This document shows positions 12,307 through 24,774 of a DNA stretch of 64,000 nucleotides, in pieces; the first letter of the stretch is position 1, and each line of letters opens with the position of its first letter. The stretch spans positions 44,322,951 to 44,386,950 of the forward strand of contig OY998178.1 in NCBI GenBank assembly GCA_963921935.1, written 5' to 3'. The DNA is from Galeruca laticollis. Taxonomy: Eukaryota; Arthropoda; Insecta; Coleoptera; Chrysomelidae. The notes beneath the pieces are model-generated. The model ran no database searches, was not told the origin of the DNA, and saw only the letters and a program-made list of their open reading frames with translations. The position numbers and the translations under genes were made by a program.

Positions 12307-13794
12307 CCATAAATATTTCTTAGTATGTATATATACCGAAGCTTACAAAAGTATATAGTAAAGTACGCTGGAACTACTTTAATCCAAGATGAGAACAATA
12401 AGAACCAAGTTTGGGTAAAGAGTAATAGTAGTCAATAAAAAAGTGAATGCTCGGCCAGACTTTCTTCCTCAATACTTGGAGTCAACTCTCGTTTAGATCT
12501 ATACACAAGAGGTGTAGGATGAGAACCAAAGTTCGGACCATCAAAGTTCAGACAAGCTAACACAATTAATATAAAACAAAGGGAAGAAAATATAGAAGAT
12601 ACTGGTAAGTGATAAATCAAATGACCTTGATATGTTTATGTAAATCTCTGAAACTACTTTGAATTAAAAATAGGAGCAATGAATAAATATATTGAGACAA
12701 AAAGTGATCTAATTTTCTATCGATTCTTCAAAGAAACATAAACGAAAAAGACGGCGCTAAAAGCCACTAACACAGGGAAGAGGAATAGGTTTCGGACAAG
12801 AAGAATGTGGGATTGTTTCAAACTAATGAAATTAATGCTGGACGAAACAAACTAATTTATAAAGGAAAATTATTAGATTTAAAAAATATCATTAATATAA
12901 ATCTCAAGACGTTTTGTGCTTTTAGTAATGTTTTTTTCTTCTTCTCATTTTCTGTGGATTATATTTTTTCTGAATGGAAAGAAGAATCATTCAAACTTTA
13001 ATTTGATATAGCGTAAATATGATTAAATTCGATATAACTAATATCAAGTGAACAGGAAAATAAAATCTGTGGGATAACGTTATAGTGTTATAGTTTTATT
13101 TTTCGCATACTCATTTTAACATCAGCTATCTGCTCCAGTACTATTAGATTTATTGACAGCTTAAACAAAACATGAAAATAAATATAATATCCAGTATTGA
13201 CCAAAAAACCCTAAAAATATATTTTCAAATTTATTTGTCCTCAGGAGAGTTACATTGTTTTGATGTTCACTATATCAAAGCCTGAGTAATTAAAATATAT
13301 TTGCAATCAATTGCAAATTTCATAATCACTTGTTGGATTGAAGCGTTTTGATTTAAAAAAAATAACATTCAACTAAACTTTTTGTGTGTTAGTAAAAATA
13401 GGAATATTTTTGAATGGATATCCGTTTCAGACGATCCAATGTCATCATCTCTTTTGAAAAATCGATTAAAATAATATGCTTAGTCAAGACCCTTTCATTT
13501 TGATGGGAAAGCAACTTATGTGCATCTTGACAAATCATCTTCAATACGGGGAAGTCTGGTAACATTAATCTTATTGTCTAGCTTCTACAAAATTATGCGC
13601 GAAGAAGTAGCAATTCTTGAATAAATTACACTTGGAAATGTTTGTAGCTATTAAAATGATTTCAATGGAATACGATGAGTGTGAAATATTTTACCATTAT
13701 CGCATTATTAAGAACACTCGAATATTTGTTTTTTAGTTTATTTCATTTGTGTTATTACTGATGAGCAATAACAGAAATATTAGATAGTAATCGC

Positions 13795-13845
<51 letters not shown>

Positions 13846-14355
13846 AGCAAAAAAGCGATAAATGCCTGTGATCGTTGCTGATCAATTAAGACACAAAAGA
13901 ACAAATACTATTGAGGTTAGCAGCAAACGAAAAAGTGTACTCTTTTTAGATTTCCAACCGTTCGTAAATTTCTATTTACATCTTCAAGGAAGCTAATCGA
14001 GAATGTATCCTTGTTCTTAACCTAAGGACAATTGCTAAACAGTTAACATCGAGGAAAGAAACAAGTCCAGCTTGCATTACAAGCACTAACAGTCACATAT
14101 TAAAATATTGTAAAATCATTAAAAGGCTGAAACATTAAAACAGCGAGAATTCACACAAGCACATGGATCTATTTTATTTTGTATCGAAATTTGAAAACCG
14201 GGTAAGGATAAGGACAGGTTCTTCTTTCCTATGAAGTAGAAAAGAACAAAAGAAGAAATTAATTACCACGACCATAATGACATAGACTAAAAATAATCGA
14301 AATAATATATGAATTTTGAATAGAATACGAGGGAGGTACAATAATTTGGTCGATT
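12307..14355. other. AT-rich intergenic DNA with (TA)n at 13796-13845
   Basis: Short frames here are low-complexity and unrecognised. A perfect TA microsatellite of about 50 bp occupies 13796-13845. No transposon ends were recognised. Confidence 0.45.
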
Positions 14356-14900
14356 CTATGTAGAAATATTGGTAGAATTATTACCAATCTGTTTATAGGA
14401 ATTTTGCTTGTCTATAGTTAAGAGGAGAGAGTATAAATTGCTTAAATTTTGAATGTCTATTTTCTTATTAATACGGCAATCCTCCTGAAAAATGAAGGCC
14501 ATTTCCAAAAATAATCTTTTACTGTAGTTTCTTTCACGTGATAGAATCTTAATCCCTTCAAAATATATCACATGATCTAAGGGGGAAACATGATTAGCAA
14601 GATAACATCTTTCCCGATTTAGTTTCATATCACTTTTATGGAGAGATACACGGCTAGACAACTTTCGAAAGGTCTGGCCAATATATGTAAGATCGCAGCT
14701 ATTGCAATCAAGTTTATAGGCCACATTACTACTATCTAAGGTAGGTATTCGTCTTTTAAAGGACTATAAATCGATTTCCCGAATACGGCACTCCTACAAG
14801 CAAATGGAACATTCTGTAAGTATTTTGAAAAAATCCTAGTAAGTCTGGGAGTAACCTCCCTACCTATGGCAATATATATTTCGGAAATATTTTTCTTGAG
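14356..14900 (-). pseudogene. Penelope-like element 3' remnant with GIY-YIG domain
   Basis: The minus strand encodes AYKLDCNSCDLTYIGQTFRK, then an LxxHK segment, a C-terminal LANHV and an ERNYSKR-LFLEM block. This is the GIY-YIG endonuclease that follows the reverse transcriptase in Penelope-like elements, including the conserved C-x-x-C before YIGQT. About 150 bp upstream, a different frame keeps RLTRIFSKYLQNVPFACRS, matching the linker before the GIY-YIG domain. A stop and a frameshift separate the two. The RT domain is absent. The encoded protein would have targeted retroelement insertion; this copy is dead. Confidence 0.85.
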
Positions 14901-14965
14901 ATTGTAAGGTTCTTAGTCAGAAATTAGATGGTTTTTGGGTTTTGATTAACATTTTTTTTCTCCAT

Positions 14966-15008
14966 TTTTGTTAACGTTTCGGACCGTTAGTGTCCTTCAT
15001 CAGAACTT
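14966..15008 (-). ncRNA. Hammerhead ribozyme motif of a Penelope-like element
   Basis: Read on the minus strand, CUGAUGA (14997-15003) is followed by a stem GGAC-loop-GUCC and then GAAA (14977-14980), the conserved hammerhead core. GUU just before CUGAUGA can pair with AAC after the site to form a very short stem I. Stem III would be the self-complementary ACGU, which favours a dimeric ribozyme as described for Penelope-type hammerheads. It lies downstream of the GIY-YIG remnant at 15395-15690, in the expected terminal-repeat position. Confidence 0.75.
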
Positions 15009-15394
15009 TATTGTCTACAAATAGACGTTTATAATTAACAAATTATACAATACATACACATTTCTTAAAAAACTTACCACAAAACAAGAGCCTGCAAGCG
15101 CATGTCAATTTATAAGGAGATAACTATTTTTATTAAAAACCATTTAGTACTAAAACAAACGCATTCACAACAATTGACCGCACAACATATTATATTACAA
15201 CAACAACTGATTTTTCAAGGAAACAAAATTCATTGATAGTAAATTAATTATGATGGATAAAGAGATATTAAACAAACTCATTTTTGTACTGAATACGCAT
15301 ACTGGTATTATTTTGGTATAAGGTGTTAGTTATGCTACAGGATGTAATTTCGACTTATAGACAACCTTTTGAAAATGATACTTATTTGATTAAA

Positions 15395-15690
15395 TTAAAA
15401 TAAATTTCCGATAAATTTTTTGTATTTGATTTGGCTTTGATAGAATATTGTTTTTTTTGGATTTCTATCATTTCGTAGAACTTTTTTTATGGTTTTCAGT
15501 TCGCAGTATTTTTGTGTTGTCATAGTCGACGGTATGTTTGTCTTCAGAAATGTGATTTGTAAGCGCTGTCTTGTTTTTTTTGTCGTATTTGTGGCCATTT
15601 AGGCGGTTTTTTAAATATTGACTGGTTTGTCCAATATATACACCTTCACAATCTTTACAATATAATAAAGTTAGGTTCAAGAAATAAAAC
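15395..15690 (-). pseudogene. Second Penelope-like GIY-YIG remnant
   Basis: One minus-strand frame reads YCKDCEGVYIGQTSQYLKNR followed by LTNHISEDKHTVDYDNTKIL, and a second frame carries the continuation from about 15500 to 15395 after a frameshift. CxxC, YIGQT and the H-rich NH-x-x-x-x-HxxD block identify the GIY-YIG domain of Penelope-like elements. It differs clearly from the remnant at 14356. The upstream RT part is replaced by a TA microsatellite and the MITE. The ribozyme at 14966-15008 probably belongs to this element's 3' terminal repeat. Confidence 0.82.
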
Positions 15691-15697
15691 CAACTAA

Positions 15698-15704
<7 letters not shown>

Positions 15705-15760
<56 letters not shown>

Positions 15761-15784
15761 TATACATATATATACATATATATA
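15705..15784. repeat. (TA)n microsatellite with TATACATA variants
   Basis: About 80 bp of TA dinucleotides become TACATATA units near the right side. The MITE at 15785 inserted into it, which supplies the flanking TA. Confidence 0.9.
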
Positions 15785-16160
15785 CAGGGTGGTCCTTAAG
15801 TAAAATAACGTGGCTTTAATATTCTTTTACAAAATATCCCTAACTTAAACAGCAAAAAAAAATGTAGGGCACATTGATGCGACGACAAATGTGGCCTATG
15901 TAGCGCCCTCTACAAATTACATTGAAGTAGGTACCAGATTATGATTTTTCGTGCCCAAGAACCTCTATTTCCAAATTTTTATGTATACATATCCGAAAAC
16001 GTTAGAGTTATTGCAAAAAAGAAATTTTAAAACTTAACCTTGAACATCCTGTTTATTCCTTATTAGCAACATTTTATTAAAGCAAATTGGTTTAAATCGT
16101 AATATTTTGAAGTGAGGAATCTAACATACTTCTATGTACAATTACTTAAGGACCACCCTG
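15785..16160. mobile_element. 376-bp Tc1/mariner-type MITE
   Basis: The left end CAGGGTGGTCCTTAAGTAA (15785-15803) is exactly repeated in inverted orientation at 16142-16160, a perfect 19-bp terminal repeat. TA lies immediately outside both ends (15783-15784 and 16161-16162), as expected for Tc1/mariner-type insertion. The interior has no coding frame, so movement would need a transposase supplied elsewhere. The flanking DNA is itself TA-rich, so the TA duplication alone is weak evidence; the perfect repeat is the strong part. Confidence 0.88.
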
Positions 16161-16381
16161 TATATATGTATGGTTCGGCTAGCTCATTTAAAAAAATTCG
16201 GAGCATGAAAACTCTAAACTCTTCGGGTTCTGGTATTTATTAATGTTTTTAAAACAATGCTAAATGCTATTCCTATTCACATCGAATGAATATGTAGATA
16301 TGTTGCTACTGTAGGAAGAATTCTCGAGATGCTCAGGCCTTATACCAGGAGCATTTTCCCGAAAGAAGAACACTTTCTTAT

Positions 16382-16822
16382 ATGACTTTTGCTATGGTTG
16401 AAGAGAAGATGCGGCAAGGTTCATTTCCAAACTCAAAGCTTAGTAATCATAACAAATCAATGCAGACCGAACATAATGTGGTAAATGTTTTAGCATATGT
16501 AGCGGTTAATCCCCATATGTCCATCCGAACCATTGCTGCAGAAATTGGTGTTTCTTCAAGTTCAGTCCATAGAATTTTAAAAACCCACCATTACCATCCA
16601 TTTAAATTGCATTTGACTCATGAGTTGCGATTCACCCATCTGGATCGGAGATTAACCTTTATCGCCATCATGCAAGTTATGATGCAAGACACTCCCAATG
16701 TATTGAGTAAAATTTTGTGGAGTGACGAAGCGCGTTTCCATAATAATGGTGTCGTTAATCCTCATAACTCTCGTTATTTGTGAGTGGAAAATCCGCTGTG
16801 GGTAAGGGAAACTCGCTTTCAA
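16382..16822 (+). pseudogene. Tc1/mariner (IS630)-type transposase fragment
   Basis: The frame starts in a helix-turn-helix region with VAVNPHMSIRTIAAEIGVSS and SSVHRILKTH. It continues to KILWSDEARFHNNGVVNPHN, where SDEA carries an Asp of the DDE triad. A TGA at 16781-16783, where relatives have Trp, interrupts it. VENPLWVRETRFQ then continues in frame to about 16822, where the minisatellite begins. The second half of the catalytic domain is missing. The first catalytic Asp normally lies before the SDEA block in this family, so which triad member is present should be checked by alignment. Confidence 0.8.
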
Positions 16823-16823
16823 A

Positions 16824-17232
16824 TCAGATGTGAGATATCTTGAACTATATTCAATCATAAAATTGGTCACTGGTATACACTCTGATGGCTGTATCGTGCT
16901 AACAAACTGAAAATTCTCCTAAAGCGACCTAAATTTGGTACTTCAAGTACCATAGCACCCGTTATACTGGCTTTAGTGAGGTGAATATTAATAGAGTTCA
17001 TCTTTGAGTCGCTCTGAATAATATCCAATCATGAAATTGACGACTTGTATATATTCCGGAGGCTTCGTGCTAACAAACTGAAATTTCTCCAAAAATGACA
17101 ATAATGTCATACTTAAAGTACCATATTGCACTCGTTGTACTGGCTCTGAAAAGCTGAAAATCAATAGGGTTCATCTGTGAGATGTCCTGAACAATATTCA
17201 ATCATAAAAGTGGCCGACGATGACATACACAC
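16824..17232. repeat. Minisatellite array A, about 170-bp units, ~2.4 copies
   Basis: Units share TCATAAAATTGG-type, GCTAACAAACTGAAA and GTACCATA..ACCCGTT..ACTGGCT blocks. The same repeat forms the larger array at 35642-36890. The array ends in AAAAGTGGCCGACGA, then CATACACACAGG and a T-run, a tail also found after the second array. It directly truncates the transposase fragment before it. Confidence 0.85.
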
Positions 17233-17588
17233 AGGTTTTTTTTTCTAAATCCCAACTTTTTTTGGGGTAACCCAATACTTTTCTTGTATATTAGATAGGT
17301 TGGGCGGAAAAGTAATAAAATTAGACACGCTTGTAGTAACCTTACGCAAGAGATGATACACGGACGCCATTTTGAATATCTTTTATAAAATCACGGTAAA
17401 GTCGAAATGTTAGATAATTATCCAACTCTTGAATTTGAAATAAAAAGCTCTTTCATTTGAGCTAAGTTTCATCACCCCTTCCATTGGTTTTTTTTCATTG
17501 CGATGACGTCCTTGCTTCTATGATGACGTCACGGATATCCTGTATACCTCGGATGAAATTTCTGTAGGTCCCAAAAGCACTACCCACT
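17233..17588. other. Non-coding spacer
   Basis: T-rich sequence following the satellite tail. No conserved frame or terminus was recognised. Confidence 0.4.
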
Positions 17589-18258
17589 GGTAACCGCAGA
17601 CATGCATGTTTCTGGCTCATTAGCCGTCATCGGTACGGTACAACCAAGAAAAGATGTGAAACATGGGAGCAAAGGTGTTGAATGAAACATGATAAAATAT
17701 AACAGAATTCAGCAGGATAGTCAAACACAACATTTGTGTCAGTAATATTAGAGGATCTCGAATATTCGAGACAATAACCAACATAGACACGGAGGTGCAT
17801 ATAACACTCCCGTCTGAAACTTCCGACCCAGATTAATGAAATAATACCAAGATGTACGAATAGTGCGTGACATATGAACAATAAGCAACGAATAGATTAG
17901 TGGGTATTGCACGCAAATAGAAGAAGGGAGTGTTATATGCACCTCCGTGTCTACGTTGGTTGTTGTCTCGAATATTCGAGATCTAATATTACTGACACAA
18001 ATGTTGTGTTTGACTATCCTGCTGAATTCTGTTATATTTTCTCATGTTTCAATAAGCAACGAATAGATTAGTGGGTATTGCACGCAAATAGAAGAAGGGG
18101 CTATTGAAAAGAGTGGTAACCGCAGACATTCATGTTTCTGGCTCATTAGCCGTCATCGGTACGGTACAACACCTTTGCTCCCATATTTCACATCTTTTCT
18201 TGGTTGTACCGTACCGATGACGGCTAATGAGCCAGAAACATGCATGTCTGCGGTTACC
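17589..18258. repeat. Complex foldback structure with nested inverted repeats
   Basis: A 93-bp arm (17589-17681, beginning GGTAACCGCAGACATGCATG) recurs inverted at 18166-18258. Its outer 56 bp also recurs directly at 18115-18170, forming a hairpin with 18203-18258. Inside, a roughly 125-bp arm (17684-17810) recurs inverted at 17927-18050. A 49-bp segment containing ATAAGCAACGAATAGATTAG occurs directly at 17880-17928 and 18051-18100, and inverted after 18270. The repeats are nearly identical. Open frames across it are by-products of the palindromes. Confidence 0.9.
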
Positions 18259-18351
18259 ACTCTTTTCAGTAGCCCCTTCTTCTATTTGCGTGCAACACCC
18301 ACTAATCTATTCGTTGCTTATTGTTCATATGTCACGCACTATGCGTACATC

Positions 18352-18362
18352 TTATATATATA

Positions 18363-18405
<43 letters not shown>
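18352..18405. repeat. (TA)n microsatellite
   Basis: About 54 bp of TA repeats with one TT interruption borders the foldback structure. Confidence 0.9.
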
Positions 18406-18409
<4 letters not shown>

Positions 18410-19924
18410 CAGTTCCTCTATTTAAAAATTAAAAGAAACATTAAAATAAGGAAAATTATTTATATGTGTATGCAATACTTTCGATACACACTGTATTATA
18501 TGTATAATCAATAATTTTGAAAGATTCGGTATACAAATCAAATTTGACATTTTAATTTCTGATGACGTTTATGTAGAATATATCTAATGATAGATAGAAT
18601 ATATTACGATTTGGAAAATATATTTGAAATTTTAAAATACAGATGTCTCTGCTCAGAATTACAATGGTAATAAAAGAATTCAAATCTCTCTTTGTTATAG
18701 GGAAACATAAATTAGTATTTTTTTAAAAAAAAGAAATTTATTTATTTATTTGAACAAAGTTTAGGCAGTTGAATTTGAAACCCCACGAGACAACATCGTA
18801 ACAAGAGTTGTCTCAAATTTATTGAGAATTTAATAGAAATTGTATAACTATACAATCAGATCATAAAGCCATACATTATAAAGCCAGTGCGTGCATAATT
18901 CCTAGAAGAATTGCAACGTATCAAGTGTAAGTGGTTCCAGTTTCTAGATCAGAGATTTAGAAAGTTTTGCAGAATTCTAAATACGTTTAGAATACATACG
19001 AGTTTTCCTGTCCTATTTGGTGAGTCCACTCCAGTTTAAAATTATTTCTCGAGAATTAACAGGCCTTTTTTTAAATAACTTTCGAAAATAGATGCATCTA
19101 TATCATAATTTGAGCTAAACCAAATTGACGTTACACATATAAGATTTTACATCAAGTAAAAAAATTTGAATAGACAATTTGAACAGAAAATTGCGTTATT
19201 TGACATTGATACACGTCAAGTGTATATTAGACGTGTTGAACTTTTGATTAAAAATTTTAATTAGTTGATTTCTAGAATAGGTTGTACTAATATTAAGGTT
19301 GGTAGAAAATATTATCTTTGTTTCGTTTATAATATTTTTGGGAAACAATAAATACTTTTGTAATTTTGTTATCTGATCGTATAACATATAATTTTGATTC
19401 CAACTCACTGTGGTATTCATTCAGTATCTATTTCCATCGTATTTAACATTTTGCATTCTGTAGAAATTTTGATCTAATCAGTAACATTTGCTTAATTTCC
19501 AGTGATAGTATAATTGTAAATGTCATAAGATAATTCAAGTGCCTTTTATTATATTGAATAAACAGTTACTCGAGATTCTGAATATAGAATAATATTTGTT
19601 TGGATAATACTTGAAAATTATAAAATTTTAATTATTATTATTTAAAAATTTTTGATCCCACCCTGAGACAAGAGTGATTAAGTCAATTGTGATTTAATTT
19701 ATCTTTCAAAATACAGAAATTAATATTTATCTTAGCCGAGCATTGTTTGACAACTACTGTCAAAAGTAAATTAGGTTACATACGCTGCTAAAGGTGTGTG
19801 TGCAATAGTGTCGCTACAATCACAAATTGTGAAAACGTCGACGAATAATATTTTATATTGTTATATTCATATATCTATTAAAATATAACTATTAAAACTA
19901 TAAAACAATAAAATAACGTTATAG

Positions 19925-20008
<84 letters not shown>

Positions 20009-20983
20009 ACCCCACTTTTTAAATGAAACAGTTTGTATACTTTTTATCCAAAAGTCAGTTCTTTCAGGTTAATTTTAAGTATGAATGAATACTGAGATAT
20101 TTCACAGATTCTTATTGTAATTCTTGGACCATATTTCTATGAAACTCAATCACAATTTTATACAAATATGCCATGCTTTGATATTTTGTGTGTCATTTTT
20201 GGTAGACTTCTTTTCATACCAAACGTAACTGTTGATTTTATTTTGAGAAAAAGTAGGCCAAACTTAATTGATCTTAAAGACGTCACCAGCAATAAAAGAA
20301 TTGGTTATAGCACTTCAATTTATTCTTCCTCTTATACTACATTTACTTTTATATATGTTACTTGCAAGTGAACCAATTTCTCGCCGGAAATAGGGGAGTT
20401 TAATATGTTATGTTTACGAGTCAAAATATCATTGTTTCTTGATAAGAGGTGCAGTGATGGATTATACATGCGAAATTATACTCATTAAGATTATGACTCT
20501 TTGAGGTGTACTTCTCTTTCACATTTCGTAGAATTAGAATTGAGTTTTAAACAGAACGTAATGAAATTTTTCAATCAAGAGCTTTAAAAATTTGAGAACT
20601 GTAGATCTATTGCTATAATGATATTTTTTATATATTTTTATCGAAACAAAGAATAAAAAAACTAAGCATTTTCTATTGGTAGCTGCCATAATTGTTAAAT
20701 TTTATCTCTTCCTATTGTAGTTCCAAAGAGCTACATATATCACCGAAACTATTTCCTAAAAATGACCATTTTCCACGACCCTTCCAGCAAACTACAAAAC
20801 ACCTCTCGCAAAACTCTTAAAAAAATCCATTCTTAATCCAGAAGAAAGAATATTAAAACTTTCTTATCTCTCATACAAAGAAAAGATTTTATCGCCGCCA
20901 TCTAGATGATTCGGACCGGAGTTGCCATAAATTGATAGAAAGCAATTGTTATTAACGGCGGCCTTACTCTCTAAACGACATTT
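18406..20983. other. AT-rich intergenic DNA with (TA)n at 19925-20009
   Basis: No frame here carries a recognisable domain. A long TA microsatellite of about 85 bp with one TG interruption occupies 19925-20009. Confidence 0.45.
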
Positions 20984-21211
20984 TTATTGGGACTCCTTAA
21001 GATAACCGTAGGCAATAATGGGTAGTTTTTCTTGTTCCTTTGAGCTGTAAAAAGTGAGGACGGTGGCGCCAGTTTGAGAAAGAGGAGGAAGAGGGGACGC
21101 CAGGCGCCCGTCAGCGTCGGTACGGGGACGCCAACCTAGTAAAAGTGAAAGGCCCGTGTTACGAGCATCATAGCGGGCACGAAGCCAGAATTGAGGTTGT
21201 TGGATGAACAT
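20984..21211 (-). other. Unrecognised GC-rich segment with 75-codon frame
   Basis: A 75-codon minus-strand frame from ATG at 21209-21211 to a TAA at 20984-20986 lies in the only GC-rich patch for several kilobases. It contains RNTGLSLLLGWRPRT and a Pro-rich SPLPPLSQTG stretch. I do not recognise the sequence. It could be a conserved host exon or a small ORF, or a non-coding GC-rich repeat. AATAAA overlaps the stop region on the minus strand. Nothing else supports expression. Confidence 0.2.
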
Positions 21212-21753
21212 GTTGATTTAATCTGCAAATGAACGTCCCTCTAAACAATTTTGGGCGAAGGCGAAAGCTTATAATATTACAACAAAATCTTTCAAATTAC
21301 TTGCTCAAGAACGACGTATATACGAGATCGTTTTTGAAAATCCATCGGGCTACCATCGCAATTTACTGTGCTGCATTATTACAAAATCGATTCCTTCCAA
21401 ATATTTTTTTGTTTCGTCTAAATTGCTTACATAATTATTTCTTACAAGTTGTGATATCTCCCTTTTATGGACCGCTCTATAACTTAATTTCCTTATATTG
21501 GATGAATAGTAACATCTGTTCTCAAGTTTGTCCTGTCTGTAATCTCCGCGTCCACTTTCCCTTTATAAACATTAGCCTTTCTATCGTTATAATTGAATTC
21601 ATTTGTTTCTCTTGAATCTTCTAATACCTTCGCCAGGCGTCCATATAACATTTCCAGTTCATTAAAACATTTTTAAGATCTTCGGAACTGAAGATTGATC
21701 TCTTCCGAAACGTGCAATTTATTTTTGTTTATATATTAAATACCACGACAGTG

Positions 21754-21827
21754 GTAAATAAATATATTGTGTGGTTTTACAAAAATAGATGTAAATAAAT
21801 ATATTGTGTGGTTTTACAAAAATAGAT
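21754..21827. repeat. 37-bp direct tandem duplication
   Basis: GTAAATAAATATATTGTGTG and the 17 bases after it occur twice, perfectly and head to tail (21754-21790 and 21791-21827). Confidence 0.95.
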
Positions 21828-22750
21828 GTAAAAACCTGTCGAAATACAGATTTATTGGAGTATAATATTATTATCATAAGGACCAGTGGAGTATGAATGG
21901 CTGTTTTGATATGTTTCTGTCTTAAATTTTCGTCTTATTAATTGAAAGGAGGTTTGGATAAATCATATCTGTAATTTTATTATTGGTTCATTTTCTTTTA
22001 TCCAACTTTGATAATTCATCGAAATTTAAATGATACTTTTCCTTTAGTTTATCTTAGTAATATCAAAATGTCATTATTCTTGACTTTGAAATTGATATTT
22101 TTGCCTTGTAGTTTTAGTTACATGATTCCCGCAATATTATATTGTGCCATGCCATTTCACATATCTCTAGATATTTTCCAAACTCATACCAAACTAATAG
22201 AATTGAATTATAATAACGATGTAATTTATATGAATACTTGCACTTTTTATAGTGAGCTAAAAGAAAATACAAAAACTTTTATATTCTCGCAAAACCCTGA
22301 CACGTCATAAAAATTCCTAACTTGCGATTATGCAATACCCTAAACTGAATTTCCATAATGTCTCAATATCCCAGATCGTATTTTCACCAGTGGCGCCGTC
22401 GTACAGAATATAGAGAACTACTAAAACGAAAAGAATTGAATGAAAATTCGACGAATAATATAAAATGTGGGTCTCTTTGAATTCGAAAAATTTACTTTGT
22501 ATAGGACGAGCGAGAATATTAGTGGAATTAAGGATATTTTCAAAATATTCAGGGATATTGTCTAGGGCGATTCATTATTTTAATTTTAAGACGAAATATT
22601 TTTATAAATATGTCGTGAATGAGGTATGCCCATGCCTTTCATTGGCCCAATGCTTTTATTATTTTACTAGAAGTAGTAACATTGTTGTAGACTATATACT
22701 AAAACCAAAAAGTTCAAACAGTGCAATAACCTGGTAAAGTACACATGAAG
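21828..22750. other. AT-rich intergenic DNA, no gene seen
   Basis: Two short plus-strand frames (22008-22310 and 22465-22737) have no recognisable motif and the base composition of the surroundings. I see no other structure. Confidence 0.45.
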
Positions 22751-22773
22751 ATAATAATAATAATAATAATAAT

Positions 22774-24686
22774 AGATAGATAGATAGATGGTTTATTGAC
22801 CCCATTCACATACATAGTACATTAGAAGTCAGTGAAAGTAGTACATATGAATACATTTTACCAACTAAAAATATTAAAGATTGTATAGTGTTGTATATGA
22901 CAAATTTAAAATATAATAAAAATAATAGAAAGTAAAAATTTTACATAAATACAGACATATATTTCATAAAGTAAAAATATTGATGAAAATATGACAATTT
23001 TAAAATATAAAATAAGTTATAAAATAATAGAAAGTAAAAATTAAATTAAACAAAACAAACAAACATATAAGCATTAAGCCCAAGTATTCAATTCCTCCAA
23101 AAACTCATCAACTGTATAAAAACAATAATTTAAAAGAAAAGACTTAGCAAAATGTTTAAATTGAACTCTCGTCATATCACTTATATTTATATGTTCAAAA
23201 TATTTTACAAATGAATTGTACAATGTAACATCCAACTTATTGTTTTTTGTTGTTTTCAGTCTTGATTTGAGAATGACAATGTCTTTACTATTTCTAGTAT
23301 CATAATTATGAACATCTGCATGTTTAGTCAGAACATATCGATTTTTATGTGTTTCAATTAACACTTCGAAAATATACAAGCACGGAAGCGGCAATATTTC
23401 AAGTTTTTTGAATATTTTTTTACAATTGGTGTTTCTTGGTGCGTTGTAAATTATTCTAACTACAGTTTTCTGTAGCACAAATACTTTGTGCACTGATGTG
23501 CTGCTCCCCCATAGCATAATACCATATGTTAAATTGCTATGAAAAAGTGAATAATATACAGACTTTAACAAATGAGTTGGTATACATGATTTTAATTGAC
23601 GAATTACAAAAACTTGGCTCGCTAATTTTGAACAAAGGTAGTCAACATGAGGTGACCAACTTAAGTTTGTATCCAAATGAATGCCCAGTAATTTAACTGG
23701 CTCTGATTTTATAGCCCATTTATCTAAACTGAAAAGAATGTGTTTCGTTTTAGTGTCGTTGAGTTTCAGCTTATTTGCCAGGAACCACTGATTCAACAAA
23801 ATATTATCAACAGCTTGTGTGCCATCAGATAAAGTTGTAGTATCATCAGCGAATAAAATACAAAAAGTGTCAATAGCCTCTGGTAAATCGTTAACAAATA
23901 TTATAAAATGTATTGGACCCAAAATCGAGCCCTGAGGAATGCCGTTGTCTATATTACGTAAATCAGACTGGTTGTTTCCACAAACTACATACTGTTTCCT
24001 ATTACTTAAATAAGATGTCAGTAATTTGTGTGCATTTCCTCTAATACCATAAAATTCCAGTTTATTTAGGAGTAAATCCGCTGGAACACAATCAAAAGCC
24101 TTCGTTAAGTCGCATAACGTGGCAACAGAGTTGACGCCTTCCTCTAGTTTCTGTACAACTTCCTCTAAGAGTCGAAGAAGAGCACGTATGCATGATTTAT
24201 TTTTGCGATAGCCGAATTGAAATTCCGTTAGAAGTGACTTATCTTCCAAATAATTTATTAATTTTTCTTTGACTATCAATTCAAATATTTTGTTAATCGT
24301 CGGTAAAATTGCTATGGGTCTAAAATTTTCTGGAGAATCTATATCACCATTTTTATATAATGGAATAATTTTTGATATTTTAAAGGAGTCAGGCCAAGAT
24401 CCTTCCTCTAAGCATTTATTAAATAAAATGGTCAGTGGATATGTCAATGAGTGTATACAACGTTTCAATATTTTGCTATTTATATTGTAAAAATCTAAAC
24501 ATGACGAATGACTTAATTTCAATATAGCCTCATGGACATCACTTTCCAAGATTGCACTCATAAAGAATGAAAATGCATGTTTATTTAGTTTATTTAAAAA
24601 GAAACTCGACTCGTATTGAGAATCACCAAGAGATTTTAATACTATTTCTGATACCGATGTAAAAAATTCATTGAATTTTTGTGGTG

Positions 24687-24690
<4 letters not shown>
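22774..24690 (-). pseudogene. CR1/Jockey-type LINE, 5'-truncated copy 1 (RT only)
   Basis: The minus strand carries the RT and C-terminus of the same LINE family as the copy at 25707-29652. It starts abruptly at SPQKFNEFFTSVSE next to the (AAT)n tract and reads through FRPIAILPTINKIFE, LTKAFDCV, GIPQGSILGPIHF, LFADDTT, LLGIHLDTNLSW and a terminal FLEELNTWA. The frame from the truncation to the stop at 23074-23076 has no stop or frameshift. Endonuclease and ORF1 are missing, consistent with abortive target-primed reverse transcription. The 3' end is a (GATA)n tail (minus strand ATCT) at 22774-22789, and (AAT)n lies outside both ends. Confidence 0.93.

Positions 24691-24774
<84 letters not shown>

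Noticed and set aside
17627..18514. Several hydrophobic frames in both directions
   Set aside because: They are palindrome by-products of the foldback structure and TA repeats; the same peptides appear repeatedly in mirrored copies.
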